In this document: piece by piece, positions 38,701 to 50,418 of the stretch
How the letters are laid out: each line of letters begins with the position of its first letter
Position numbering within the stretch: the stretch's first letter is position 1
Origin: Melampsora larici-populina 98AG31
Taxonomy: Eukaryota; Basidiomycota; Pucciniomycetes; Pucciniales; Melampsoraceae
Direction: 5' to 3'
Assembly: GCF_000204055.1 (NCBI RefSeq)
Contig: NW_006768776.1
Span: 1,213,849-1,277,848 of the forward strand
DNA length: 64,000 nt
Program-made: the position numbers and the translations under genes
Notes under the pieces: generated by a model
Databases searched by the model: none
Told to the model about the DNA's origin: nothing
The model's input: only the letters and a program-made list of their open reading frames with translations

Positions 38701-40721
38701 GTACCTCGACCAGTCTCTTAGCCTTCATCAACGGGATCACCTTATACGCCTTTTGTGTGATTCGAAGTTCAAAGAAGATGCATGATGGGATGTTTGAGTG
38801 CGTGATGAGAGCTCCGATGTCATTCTTTGATAGTAAGTTTTGGTTTATTGTGATCTTGACCTGTTCTTGGAAGCTGATTACGCTCATTGCGGCTGGCAGC
38901 TACGCCTGTCGGTACAATTTTGAATCGGTTTTCAAGGTGAGTAGTCAGTTTCCTCTCATGTGTGTAATAACACCAAATTGATTCATTTTTTGTGTAACGT
39001 ACTTATTCATCTTACAGAGATATTTTTGTGATCGATGAAGTCCTGGCAAGGGTACTTGGTGGATTTTTCCGCACAGTTGCAGGTATGTGTACTAAAACTG
39101 ATCATACCCTAGTCATTCAAACTTGCACTGACTAATATCAACAACTCAGGCGTGGTTACGGTGGTAGCGGTGGTCTCTTGGACTGTGCCACCGTTTTTGT
39201 TCATCTGTATCCCACTACTATTGATCTACAAACAGATCCAATCTTATTATCTTGCCACCTCGCGTGAGCTCAAAAGGATTGACGCCGTTACCAAATCACC
39301 AATTTTCGCAATGTTTGGCGAAACCTTGAACGGTTTGGCTACTATTCGTGCTTTTGGTCACCAGGTCAGTGATACCAATAATCTAGCTATCAACTGTGAA
39401 GGTCTAAGCCAGAATTGAAGCTGATCAAGGATGAAAGCAGAATCGATTTGTTAGTGAGAACGATGGTCGATTGGACCGAAACCAAGAAGCATATTTTGGT
39501 TCAATTGTATCCAACAGGTGGCTTGCTGTTCGGTTAGAGTTGATCGGAAGTCTAATGATCGTTTCTGCTGCTGCATTAGCAGTCAGTGGGGTCATTGCGA
39601 ACGCCAACGGATTAGATAGTGGGATGGTAGGAATCTTGATGTCATATGCACTTTCGATTACCCAGTCTCTTAATTGGTTAGTCAGAAGTGCGACAGAAGT
39701 GGAAACGAATATCGTCTCGTGTGAACGTGTACTTGAGTATTCCAAAATCGCGCCTGAAGGTTTGAATGAGAAGAATCAAAACTTAGAACCTGAACCTGAA
39801 TGGCCTAGTCGTGGGGAAATCTGCTTTGAAAATGTGGAAGCACGTTATAGACCTGAGTTAGACTTGGTTTTGAAGGGTGTAAGTTTTACAGCCAAAGCTG
39901 GCGAGAAAGTCGGTATTTGTGGTCGAACGGGTGCTGGGAAATCAACTATCACGCTATCACTCTTTAGGTTGATCGAACTCGCTAGTGGACGGATCACGAT
40001 TGATGGGGTCGATATCAGTACGCTTAGTTTAAGTGGACTAAGGAGTCGAATGTCGATCATACCACAAGACTCTCAGTGTTTTGAAGGCACTCTACGTGAG
40101 AATTTGGATCCATCTGGGATCGTATCTGATGAAAAGCTATGGCAAGTACTAGAATCTGCTCGGCTCAAAACACACGTTCAAACCATGGTTCGTAATCGTT
40201 CTTTTCATTGATCACCCTGACACCATCTACCACGATATCTTCTGACGTTTTTTCACTTGTTGTGATTATTAGCAAGGTGGATTGGATGCCCGAGTAGACG
40301 AAGGAGGTACTAATCTAAGTCACGGACAACGTCAACTAATGTGTCTAGCAAGAGCAATGGTTGGAAAAGGAAGTGGCGAGAGTGGAGTAGCAAAAGTGGT
40401 GGTGATGGATGAGGCTACTAGTGCAGTTGATGGACATACTGATGGGGAGGTTCAGGAAGTGATCAGAGAGTGTTTTGGAAATAGTACATTGGTGGTGATC
40501 GCGCATCGAATCAAGTAAGCCGGAAACAACCAAGTCTCTTTCTTTGACAGCTCATCTGATCTGATCAATTTGCTTTTTTCAATAGTACGATTATGGATTG
40601 TGATCGAGTGATTGTTTTAGGTAATGGAAAGGTTATTGAGAATGGATCACCTACTGAATTATTAAAAGATCGAGAAGGTGCATTTTATGGACTTTGTTCA
40701 CAAGCTGGAATATCAGTTTGA
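35724..40721 (+). CDS. ABCC-type (MRP/Ycf1-like) full ABC transporter
   Basis: ATP-driven exporter, probably vacuolar or plasma membrane, moving glutathione conjugates, metals or drugs. The ATG at 35724 ([11 protein letters not shown]) is followed by an N-terminal membrane region, the linker [20 protein letters not shown]1, and NBD1 with Walker [10 protein letters not shown], signature [14 protein letters not shown] and Walker [16 protein letters not shown]2 then follows ([38 protein letters not shown]), and NBD2 with [36 protein letters not shown] and VIAHRIK. It ends CSQAGISV with TGA at 40719. Exons fit near 35724-37266, 37341-38833, short exons to 39083, about 39150-39363, 39443-40188, 40274-40514 and 40587-40721. 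The NBD1 H-loop has Asn (VLCTNAIQF), as in Ycf1-type proteins. It appears intact. Confidence 0.93.
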
Positions 40722-41542
40722 AAATCGTTCAGTTTTGATCTATTTTGAAGCATGTTGAAGAAGAAAAGTTTTGTAGTGTAGTGAGTACAATTGGTCATTT
40801 TGTTTTACATTGTTGTTTTTGTGTTAATTTACAAGTAGAGATTAGTAGGAAATATGTTGTTATGATCAATTTACGTGGTTTGAATGAATTGTTGACGAGA
40901 TGCAAAAGAATCTTTAGTTTGTATTTTTGCTTGGCGTCAGAACGTGGGATGGTGAATAAATTTTCGGATTTCGATTGCTTTGATGGTTGGTCATAACACA
41001 AAATTGGCAAAAGGTCGAGTGATTTTTGATGTACGATCTCGCGAAAAAGCCCCATACCGCGTGACACAGGGGGACTGAAAGGTCTAGTCATGATCATGAA
41101 TTGTGATGGTTCACACCACATCGTGTCAAGACTGGTAAGGAATCTGTAAGCTGAGGTGACCGTGTAACCCATCACTCAGCGATATCATCAATGTGATGCG
41201 CAATAGTGGACTGCTTTGTTTGACTCAAACGAGCTCGGTATGTCCGTTAAATTGGTAGGTTCCTTGACAGTAGACAGCTCCGAGATTTGAATCACAAGAA
41301 CCGCAAGCTTCAGGAAAGAGGAAGCCCGAAACAATTCAGAGGGCTATGGCTGATTGTCTGACATAATTGTCCAAGGGTGAAGGGAAAGATTCGCAATACA
41401 GAGGCACTAGGACAAACTTCAATGTAGATCCTAACAATCTCATGAGAATGCAGTAGAAGCCATGTTTGTAAAGGAGAAAGAAAAGAATGTAAAATCGAGA
41501 AAAGATCCGAGAACAAGGGGTGCAAACAACACAGGGGACGAC
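40722..41542. other. Intergenic region between convergent genes
   Basis: 3' flanks of the ABC transporter and of the small secreted repeat protein. No gene or element recognised. Confidence 0.45.
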
Positions 41543-42245
41543 TCAGGCGACTTGCGTACAGGCACCATTGGCTGCAGCGCAATAAGGGTTGTCACCCAGA
41601 GGGAAACTTGGGTTTGAATCGATTTGTAGGCTCGGGGTGCATCTGGCTTGCCCAGATGGAGTCCCCTTACCATTGGCGGGATAAATCCTGTTGTTAGGGC
41701 CAGCAATGTAGGCCACAACGCCTTGACCTGAACATATTTTCGACTGAAATGATAAGAACGTCGATTATCATCAGGTCAGATGTGAAATTCAAAAATAGCA
41801 ATTCAACTTGAGATAACACAACACTTACCGTTACTTGGGGTGGAGGTTTCACACAGTCACCATTGGCCGCAGCGCAATAAGGGTTGGAACCAAGAGGGAA
41901 ACTTGGGACTGCATCTATTTGTAGGTCCGGGTAGGTAGCAGTTCCAGTGCATCTGGCTTGCCCGGATGGAGACCCCTGACCATTGGCGGGATAAATCCTG
42001 TTGTTAGGGCCAGCAATGTAGGCCACAATGCTTGGACCTGAACATATTCTTGCCTGAAATGATAAGATAACATCGATGATTGTCAGGTCGGATGTGAAAG
42101 TCAAGAATAGCAAATCAACTTGAGATAGCATAACACTTACCGTTGTTTGGGCTGGAGGGTTGGCCCCGTGGACTTGAGCAATGAGGACAAGCACTACACC
42201 GACGGCCAGTGCACTCAAATTCATCGATCTGGATAAGGCTGACAT
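41543..42245 (-). CDS. Small secreted two-repeat Cys-containing protein (candidate effector)
   Basis: Family not recognised. Exon 1 (42245-42141) encodes the signal peptide MSALSRSMNLSALAVGVV continuing LVLIAQVHG, then NPPAQTTV. Exon 2 (42053-41829) and exon 3 (41743-41543) each encode one copy of a module: C-x-G-x6-AYIAGPNNRIYPANG, PSGQARCT, LQID, PSFPLG, NPYCAAANG-x-C. There are four cysteines per module. The last exon ends GACTQVA, TGA at 41543. The introns between the modules are also alike, so exon and intron were duplicated together. The start at 42245 is chosen because it opens the signal peptide; an upstream ATG at 42305 would add 20 residues. A decayed paralogue lies at 23986-25300. 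Extracellular location is inferred from the signal peptide. Confidence 0.85.
41730..42150 (-). repeat. Tandem exon-plus-intron duplication in the secreted repeat protein gene
   Basis: The intron following the exon 1 donor (42140-42054) and the intron following the exon 2 donor (41828-41744) align along their whole lengths (shared CTTGAG-A-TA, CAGGTC and TTATCATTTCAG blocks), as do the coding modules after them. The period is about 310 bp. Confidence 0.8.
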
Positions 42246-42585
42246 GGTGTTTGATTCGAATAGTTGTCTGAGGATGAAATCAATCGGCAATGAAAGCAAG
42301 AGCAAGTGATAAACAAGGACTCAGTATGATGTTGTTAAACTCTCAGAAGCAACCTCAAAAATCTCAACGAAGAAAGAAAATTGACCTCAGAAGTGGTGAA
42401 AGGTAAGATTATTAAGAGATCGGGGTGATATCAGAAGTGCGACGGGGTGAAGAAGTGGCAGTGATGAAACCAAAGGGCAACTGAAGCCTGGTCTTTTATA
42501 GAGATACATACTCTGGTGATTATGATATACTCGTCAAACCAGGATCTCACTCTCACATGTGCTGTGCTGCGTGCATCATCATTTA
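42246..42585. promoter_or_regulatory. Presumed promoter/5' leader of the secreted repeat protein, truncated by a Harbinger insertion
   Basis: Only 340 bp separate the start codon at 42245 from the Harbinger left end at 42586. No specific element is recognised. Promoter assignment is positional inference. Confidence 0.35.
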
Positions 42586-42759
42586 GAGCATCTCCACCGG
42601 GCCGTGTAAAACAACCAATACAGGGTGTATCCACGTTGTGTGGGAAAAGATACGAGCCACCGCACCGCGTAAAGAGGCTGTATGGGTTACGCAACGTCCA
42701 AATCTTGGCCGGGATAGTATAAATTTGTTCGTTGCACAAACACCCAAACATCACCGCAA

Positions 42760-43164
42760 ATGGAAGACCCGTACGACCTTTCTGTCACTTTGGTAAAGTT
42801 AGATCATACTATCTTTGGTTCACCGCACCGATATCACTCGATCGACTTCCTCTTCACACATCCTGGTGTTTCCCGATCACAATCAATCAACTTTCGACAA
42901 CTTTCGATCCAGTTTGACTCTGTGTTAATGATTGTGCAAGGTAACCAATGCTTTGAAGGACTGATGCACATACCTCATGTGATCCAAAAGCATAGGATAT
43001 GCTCTCTTTTGGGTGTGGATGCTCTTCAGTGCACGGGTATTCAGCTTTTTTGGCAAAACTTGTTCGATTTCGCCCAACCAATCACTCATTATACCTACCT
43101 CCACCTCATCAATGTCACTATTTGGTACATAGGTTCGTGTTTTCTGCTTTCCTCCTGTCTATAA
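42760..43164 (+). CDS. Hypothetical protein inside the Harbinger element
   Basis: 134 codons starting MEDPYDLSVTLVKLDHTIF, with ATG preceded by a CACCGCAAATGG-like context close to the left TIR. No recognised domain. Harbinger elements usually carry two genes, so this may be a chance open frame, part of the leader, or an extra element protein. Confidence 0.3.
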   Translation: MEDPYDLSVTLVKLDHTIFGSPHRYHSIDFLFTHPGVSRSQSINFRQLSIQFDSVLMIVQGNQCFEGLMHIPHVIQKHRICSLLGVDALQCTGIQLFWQNLFDFAQPITHYTYLHLINVTIWYIGSCFLLSSCL

Positions 43165-43372
43165 AACATGAGGTTCAATTGTATTCGCCCTTCCTCACCT
43201 TCCTTTCATTCCTTCCATTCCATTCATATTTACCAAATTCTTATTGTCTCTGTCAATATCTTTAGCGCTTGATTCCTTCTACGACAATCCTTCCACACTA
43301 TATCCTTGCTATTTCAACTCTTGGCCGCCTATTTACCTTGCTACTTACTTTCTTATAACGTCTCTCTTGAAG

Positions 43373-44782
43373 ATGTCGATGTGGTGGAAACACGGCAACT
43401 GGGAAGTCAATCATGCGTCTGAGTGTAAGTCTTCATCTTGATCATATTTATGTGGTCTTTATCGCTGATGTTGTTTCTCTATTAGTTATCGACCATCATC
43501 AACAGGAACCGGTTCAGCCAAACCCTGCCGCAATGGGACCTCCAAAGCGTCCTCCTTTCCATGAAGAAGGTATGTAACTTAACTTATTCTGTTTTTGTTG
43601 TCGCCGCCTTGACCAACTTTAATCAACACTTTCCTCGCTTTCCATGGCCTGTGATTGATAATAGGTCCTCACCCTTATTTGTACTCGCCACCACGCACTC
43701 CTCAGGCTCAATGTAATACCCCATCTCAATGGTATCCCTCTAACGCATCAACTCAACCTGCCCAACCACCTCCAGCCCAACCGCCTTTGTCTCTTGCGTC
43801 ATCGACACATTCTGTTTCATCCACGACTCCTTCTTTAGCTTCTTCTCAATCTCAACGTTCTAGCACCAAGCGTAAAGCTCCTGCCCGAAAAACCAAAGCT
43901 CCTACCAATTCTCAATCTACAAACCAAATTGCTCTTACCCCAGGCCTTGATGACGATACCTCCGGTGGCCGCGGCAGTTCCTACCACCCAGACGAAGATC
44001 TCCAGCTTTGCCGCTCATGGTTGAATATTTCTCAAGATAGCTTGGTAGGCAATGGTCAAACTTACAGCTCATTGTGGAAGCGAATCGCTGCCGACTTCAA
44101 ACACTGGCGGCTACTTGAACCCGCCATCATCAAGGATCCTACCCTTTTTGTTGAAAGATCTGAAGAGTCTCTAGGTGGTCGATGGCGTGCAATCAATAAA
44201 GCTGTCAACAAATTTGTTGGCTATCTCTCCAAGACAAGGAATTTTCACGGCAGTGGCAAATCAGCTGACGATATCAATGCCGATGCCCATCAGATGTACT
44301 TCGAACGTGAGCGTAGTGTATTCAAGCTGGTGCGATGTCATGGTATCTTATCAAGTGCCCCTAAGTGGACCGATTACAACGTTGACCTCGCCAGACGTAG
44401 TAATCCTAAACCTTCAGCTTCTTCATCTGCCATCTCCATCCGATCAACCCCTGCTCCAACCGACAACTCGGACATTGAGGTAATCTCATCTGAATTTCAT
44501 GATCGTCCTATGGGAAATAAATTAGCAAAGAAATCAAGGACTCAAGATGTGATTTTGTCTCAGATGGCTGATAATGTCAAGGTTATGGCAGAGGCTACTA
44601 CAGCTATTGCCTCGCACTCTAGAGTTCAGAGTGAGGCAGTAGACTTTCTTACCGATGATTTAGTGCTCAAAACCAATACTGACTCGATGCAAGGTGAAGT
44701 TAAGATGTTTTATGAATTGAGGAAGAAAGAAATTGTAAAGAAGCGTATGGCTTTGATGAAGACCACTGCAGCGATAGAATAG
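43373..44782 (+). CDS. SANT/Myb-like Harbinger accessory protein
   Basis: Harbinger transposition needs a Myb/SANT-like partner that brings the nuclease to the DNA. Exon 1 (43373-43424) MSMWWKHGNWEVNHASE, exon 2 (about 43486-43570) ending PPKRPPFHEE, exon 3 from about 43666. A Pro/Ser-rich stretch is followed by a trihelix/SANT region: DEDLQLCRSWLNISQD, SSLWKRIAADF, SLGGRWRAINKAVNKFVGYL. A C-terminal helix (EVKMFYELRKKEIVKKRM) follows, ending TTAAIE at TAG 44780. It shows no internal stop, unlike its nuclease partner. Confidence 0.82.
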
Positions 44783-45040
44783 TGTTTTTTACATTTTTTC
44801 CTTTATACTTTTTCTTCCTGTTGTTTGTACCTCTTCTCGTCTTGTCTGATTGTTTTGAGTATTGAGACCGACTGTCTGTTTAACACCAAAAAAATTACAT
44901 TTCTTTGTAACTAATGTACTATCTTTGCATGTGAATAATTGAACAAACTGTTTAACTTTAACCATCTGAGCCTCAAGTTAATTCTCTTTACAACCAAGAT
45001 CAAAGCAAGTAACACGAAAAAGAAAACAACTAATGAAAAG

Positions 45041-46501
45041 TTATGCCGGAGCTGCCCCACGTAAATTCCAGAGATGCTCGATCAGGTCATTCTGAAGTTG
45101 AAAGTGAGTTTGATGATTCTCCATTTGACATTGAACATTCAGATATCGCTGATAAGGTGTCATATCATTGTGTGGATGTAGAACTTCCGCGATCGGAACT
45201 AAAGGGATGACCTTGCGAAGGCCTCCATCTCTCTCGTCCTCTACTACCATGTTATTAAGTATTACACATGCTAGCATTATTGATTTCAATTTTTTTGCGC
45301 TCCACAAACGGGCGGGTCCAGCTACAATTGCAAACCGTCCTTGAAGAATTCCAAAAGAACATTCAAAGTCCTTGCGAATCTCTTCTTGCTTTTGTGCAAA
45401 ATACTTCAATCAACAAACAAATAATTAGTATCGTAACCAGAATTACTTTGTGAAGAAACCAAGTGAACATACAATTTTCTTCAGTTCTTGTGGCCTTGCA
45501 ATCGATTGAACTATAGTTGCCCATTTAGGATAAATGCCGTCTGCAAGGTAGTATCCCTTGTCATATTGATGACCATTGATTTCAAAATTACACTCCGGCG
45601 CCTCACCTCGGCAAAGACGTTCGAATAATGGAGAATGATTGAGTACGTTCAGATCGTTGAGAGTTCCAGGAATTCCAAAAAAAGCATGCCAGATCCAACG
45701 GTCCTTAGAAGCCACTGCTTCCAAAACTATAGTGGGACCTTCTTCTTTGCCTTTGAATTGCCCACTATGCGCTTTTGGGCAATTTTTCCAACGCCAATGC
45801 ATACAATCAAGTGATCCCAACATTCCAGGGAAACCACGCTCAGCGTTCTCCTGAAGAAGTCTTGCGGTGTCTTCCCGGTTTGGCTCTCAGAGATATTCTT
45901 TTCCAAAACAAGAGACAACCGCCTCACAAAATCGTAACATACTCTCGATAGAAGTTGACTCTGCCAGACGTAGATTTTCGTCGTTCATGTCGCCGGGGGT
46001 TCCGTAGGCAAGCATCCTTATTGCTGCCGTGCATTTTTGTAGAGGTGAGAGTCCGAGCCTACGACAGGCATCTTGTTTTTGCACAAAATACTGGTCCTCT
46101 TGAGTTACTCCTTCAACAACTCGCATAAATAAATTCCGACCCATGCGAAATCAACGACGAAACAGTTCCTCATGATAACGAGGGTTATCAGAGAAGTAAT
46201 CATTGTAAAGTTCTATGTGAGCTTCCTCCCGATTTCTTAATATGTTCGGGCGTTTGCCCTTCTTGGAGCCACCACCTCGGCGCTTTTGATTACCACCCGA
46301 TGTGATGAGGTGACGAGCAACGTCCGTAGTAACTTGAGCTGCATTCATGATTACACGTAATCGATCGTTGGTTTGTCCACACATAGTCAAGAGGTTGTTC
46401 AACGATAAAGGGTGTTGATCAGGTGGCTCAGCCATCTTATGATGATAATGGACCAAAAATCTAATCAAAGCGGTTTTGATCAAATTGCATTTCTTCATCA
46501 C
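45041..46501 (-). pseudogene. Harbinger DDE nuclease with two in-frame TGA codons
   Basis: The reverse strand reads continuously in one frame through two stops: ELFRR-TGA-FRMGRNLF (46151-46153) and FGKEYL-TGA-EPNREDTARL (45887-45889). In both cases Arg (CGA) fits the family pattern. A GTATGT intron follows PQELKKI (about 45475-45400). The catalytic triad can be traced: D in GSLDCMHW, D in PGTLNDLNVL, and E in RKDFECSFGILQGRF. The start may be 46501 or the ATG at 46435 (MAEPPDQHPL). It ends NLRGAAPA. The gene is otherwise full length, so it was silenced by point mutations only. Confidence 0.87.
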
Positions 46502-46732
46502 AATCCGATCATATCACCCATCAGGGTGAAGATCACCTATCACCCTGATGTCATAGCCGGATGAATATGACACAGGAATATCTCTCGCGTGGCTCAATCG
46601 GTAATTGGTCGTTTTCACTTACACGGCCGCGGTTTTGTCAAACACCGCGTAAAATGTTTGTACAGGTCAAGACCTGTCGAACTGTCATTGTATAGACGGT
46701 GTTTATTCACGCCGTGGGTGGAGATGCTCTTA

Positions 46733-47174
46733 TAGAACACAAAGAATTGTACGTCAAGATCTTGCAGGTGAGCTTTCTCTCACCGATGCCTTCTATGGAT
46801 GTACTCCCCCAGAAATTCACTTGAAATGTCAACTCAGATGAGGATGATCGAGTTTCATAACTTCCGGACAGTAGCTGTATCAGTCTTCACGCAAGACAAC
46901 GTGAAACGACCGTGATTTTTTATCGCGATTTTTGTTGGATCAATCATTGCAAGGCGGCCATACATGACTTCTGACATGCAATTTGGAAATCGTTCTCTGG
47001 GAGAAGAAGCGCACACGTACTAAGTGAGCCCTGGCGTTAATTATGTATCCCCAAGACTTACTAGAGTGACGCACCGATAAGCTGATGGTGGACGTTTGTG
47101 CGAAATATGAATTGACTCTTTGGATCGCGAGTTTCCAGGATTTGAAAACCGGAGTTCTTCTATTTTAATCATTG
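46733..47174. other. Non-coding spacer
   Basis: No gene or terminus recognised between the Harbinger element and the next inverted-repeat element. Confidence 0.45.
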
Positions 47175-47182
47175 CCCATTCC

Positions 47183-47622
47183 AGGACCCCGGAAAGCTCC
47201 TGGAGAACCATCCGTCCTGGAGGGGTTTTCGGATACCAGTGTTTTGTGAAGTCATGTAACACAGTACCAGATTTGTGACAGGTGCAAAAGATGCGCCTCA
47301 ACAAGGGCTATCAGATGGTACACATGTCTGACTCTGAACATGACTGGTGGCTTCGGAAATGTGTGATTTGTAACTTTTGCCCCCCCAGGCCGGCAAAAAT
47401 CCATACCGGGTCAGGCCAGGTACTTACATACAGATATCTCGGTAATTACACGTGGTACATAAGCAAAAGTATATGTAATTGAGAGCCCTGATTAAGGCGG
47501 TTCTCCTGCCACCAAGAGATCCATGTTAAACCATGTCTCCTCGATGCAAATGGTGAAAGTGTGAGGGTCGGGGCCGGAATGGATCCAGGACGGATTGTTC
47601 TCCAGAAGCTTTCCGGGGTCCT
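47183..47622. mobile_element. 440-bp non-autonomous element with AGGACCCC termini, 8-bp TSD
   Basis: About 39-bp inverted repeats beginning AGGACCCCGGAAAGCT (three mismatches). Flanked by the duplication CCCATTCC at 47175-47182 and 47623-47630. Its interior (about 47390-47480) matches, in opposite orientation, 53555-53640 of the larger element at 53415-54750. No coding capacity. The 8-bp TSD suggests hAT-type mobilisation. Confidence 0.82.
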
Positions 47623-47769
47623 CCCATTCCCCATCCCCTAATTTGGGGAAGGGGATCACTCCCCGTCCCCTAGCTTGGGGAGGGGGGACGATTTGGGTAT
47701 TTTCAGGGATTAGCATATTTTCACAAATAAAAAAACAAACAATCAGACCACAAAAGACAGAGAATTTGA

Positions 47770-48325
47770 AAAAAGATGACCCGAGGTATCTGAACTGATC
47801 ACATCCATCTTTCAAATGAAGGTTGTGATCAGGTGATGACAGCATTTTTTTGTCTCAAAAACTCTTCTGAAACTATCAAAAACAATTGATAGTTTCATCT
47901 GACAGTGAATTTCTTTCTCTCAAAAAAAAAACTCAAGTGCCAAAATCAATCAATAGTTTCATCAATCGATTTGTTCAGCTTTTATGAGACAAAACAGGCA
48001 TTTGATTACATCGTGTGACATGAGCAACATGATGAATAAATCACAACTTAAGGAAAACACAATCCAAGTAGTGATGTACAAAACAAATCAGGCCTTTCAT
48101 TCCATTGTGTGACAATGAGCATAAAGAAAAGCAACATAAGTTTAAAATCATATTCAAAACAATAATAAATCAGGCCTTTCATTCCATCGAGTGATAAGGG
48201 GCATAATGAAAAGGATCATAAGTTGGAAATTTTGGAGTACATATTCAAAAGAGTTATCAGACATGTATATCTTGAGACATGCAATAACCAGAGTGATGGT
48301 ATAGTTTCTTGGTTACAGTAGCATC
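47770..48325. repeat. Left inverted arm of the Tc1/mariner-type element
   Basis: Pairs with 49862-50418. Includes the last ~20 codons of the transposase (KKLYHHSGYCMSQDIHV) and their stop. Contains two internal related blocks with a GGCCTTTCATTCCAT motif. Confidence 0.85.
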
Positions 48326-49330
48326 AAAGGTTGCCACAGCTGCCTTACGGATTGGTTCCTTAGGGTTTCTGGTGTGAGACAACATTTGCGACCTACGAAG
48401 GCGATATTTCAGAACATTGAATCCTAATTCAATAGGATTCAACTTGGGACAGTAAGCTGGTAGATATTGAAGGAGAACACCTATGAAACAGTTTGTTAGT
48501 GAAAGTTATACAGAGATAGAAAAGAAAACAAAACACTAACCTCTTCTGTCACATAGCTCATGAATGCAGCCACCGTGATGGATCGATGTGTTATCCAGGA
48601 CAAGGATATGGGAGCTGGGTATTGTTTCATCCGCGGAAGCTGACACATTGAGAGGTTAGTCCAGCGTTTTATGTAGCACAAGGAGGTGAGTTATGAGCGG
48701 CTTACCAAATTGTACTCAAGAAATTGTTCAAAACATTTCCTTTTGACAGAGCCCTCTACCACAGATAGAGCCAGTATTCCGGGGTAACTAATTGCCGGGA
48801 GAAGGGAGAAGCAACTCCGAAAGATTTTGGGAACACTACAACTTGTTTGCGTGCTGATTTTTGCTCGCTGTGTCGCACTCGTAGGAGATCACCTCCACAG
48901 ATTGCACTTTTGTCTTTCCAGATCAAATCTCAGAATCATATCAAAGTAGAAAAAAAAGAGAATGAATGAATGTAGACATTGAGATAGATTGGTAATCTAC
49001 CCACCAGTAAATACCATAAAATGAGCCGGATTGTTCATGTTATCTTGCATCCATTGGAGTTTAGCCCAGATGTTCTTCCGCACGTTGTTCATGGCAGCTT
49101 TCTTCAAACTAATAAGTAGGCGAGATTGCGGCTCGAGTTGAATTGTACTTTTTGAGGACATCTTTCCGTGTGCATTATAAAGTTTTTCCCGCACCTTGTC
49201 CAAGAAAAGTGAAGGATGTTTGTCAATGATGCCTTCCATGAATTGTCGATCGATGTTGTTCAACACTCGGCGTTGACCCCTTTGCTGATAGAGATCAGGA
49301 TCATGTATGACGGCTCAAGTTTGCCGGTAA
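48257..49330 (-). pseudogene. Degenerate DDE (Tc1/mariner, IS630-like) transposase
   Basis: Reading downward from about 49300: QRRVLNNIDRQFMEGII ... LFLDKVREKLYNAHG (helix-turn-helix region), AKLQWMQDNMNNPAHFMVFT, an intron, then LIWKDKSAICGGDLLR. After a frame change near 48835 come FSLLPAISYPGILALSVVEG, ILDNTSIHHGGCIHELC (second Asp) and KLNPIELGFNVLKYRLRR (E of the DDE). It stops at 48257. The frame change and split exons indicate a dead gene. Confidence 0.75.
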
Positions 49331-49592
49331 AGATCCATCCATTGCCAAAATGACCGTTCAGAGATAGGCTTTTTGAGCCGTTGTCAAATGATTGACTTTG
49401 GAAGTCCACGTAGTCGCCAAATCACCGCCAGGACCTTGATGTCCGCCAAATAGTAACGATACGGCATGAGAAGAGAAACGGCAGAGAATCGAAGGAAGAA
49501 TCAATGTGACGGTGGACAAGGAGGGGGTTGAGTCAAGTTTGTCCAGGTTGGAGAAACTGGGAACCTGTAATTTTCCGGTTTCCGGGACCGGA

Positions 49593-49686
49593 GTTTGATT
49601 TGGGTCAGCTGCGCAGCAGACTGCGGCCAAATTTGGCCTCACTTCTCTTCTCTTGTGCGGTTGACCCGGTCATCCTTTTTAGCAAA
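49593..49686 (+). repeat. 94-bp dispersed direct repeat, copy 1
   Basis: Matches 52395-52488 with two mismatches (one is TCG to TTG relative to copy 2). Contains GCTGCGCAGCAGACTGCGGC and TTCTCTTCTCTTG. Weaker similarity extends about 30 bp to the left. Lies in the loop of the Tc1/mariner-type element. Confidence 0.85.
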
Positions 49687-49861
49687 ACAAGACTTAGTTA
49701 TGTTGTAGAAACGAACTGAAACAAGAAGTTTGAATGTTGAATTTCCAATGGCATATCTGGATTGCCATTAATGTCAGGAGTCCAACAGTATCCTTGGCTC
49801 CCAAATTCAGTGAGTTTTGTGGCTCGGCCTCAAGTTGGCAGAGTAATACTCGCTGGTCCGA

Positions 49862-50418
49862 GATGCTACTGTAACCAAGAAACTATACCATCACTCTGGT
49901 TATTGCATGTCTCAAGATATACATGTCTGATAACTCTTTTGAATATGTACTCCAAAATTTCCAACTTATGATCCTTTTCATTATGCCCCTTATCACTCGA
50001 TGGAATGAAAGGCCTGATTTATTATTGTTTTGAATATGATTTTAAACTTATGTTGCTTTTCTTTATGCTCATTGTCACACAATGGAATGAAAGGCCTGAT
50101 TTGTTTTGTACATCGCTACTTGGATTGTGTTTTCCTTAAGTTGTGATTTATTCATCATGTTGCTCATGTCACACGATGTAATCAAATGCCTGTTTTGTCT
50201 CATAAAAGCTGAACAAATCGATTGATGAAACTATTGATTGATTTTGGCACTTGAGTTTTTTTTTTGAGAGAAAGAAATTCACTGTCAGATGAAACTATCA
50301 ATTGTTTTTGATAGTTTCAGAAGAGTTTTTGAGACAAAAAAATGCTGTCATCACCTGATCACAACCTTCATTTGAAAGATGGATGTGATCAGTTCAGATA
50401 CCTCGGGTCATCTTTTTG
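49862..50418. repeat. Right inverted arm of the Tc1/mariner-type element
   Basis: Near-perfect reverse complement of 47770-48325, including a copy of the transposase 3' codons. Confidence 0.85.

Larger units (their letters stand above)
42586..46729. mobile_element. Complete PIF/Harbinger transposon
   Basis: The left end GAGCATCTCCACC and right end GGTGGAGATGCTC are exact 13-bp inverted repeats. The flanks carry the 3-bp duplication TTA (42583-42585, 46730-46732), typical of Harbinger insertion. The 4,144-bp element contains the two expected genes in convergent orientation: a SANT/Myb-like DNA-binding protein (plus) and a DDE nuclease (minus). It also has an extra open frame near the left end. 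Confidence 0.94.
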
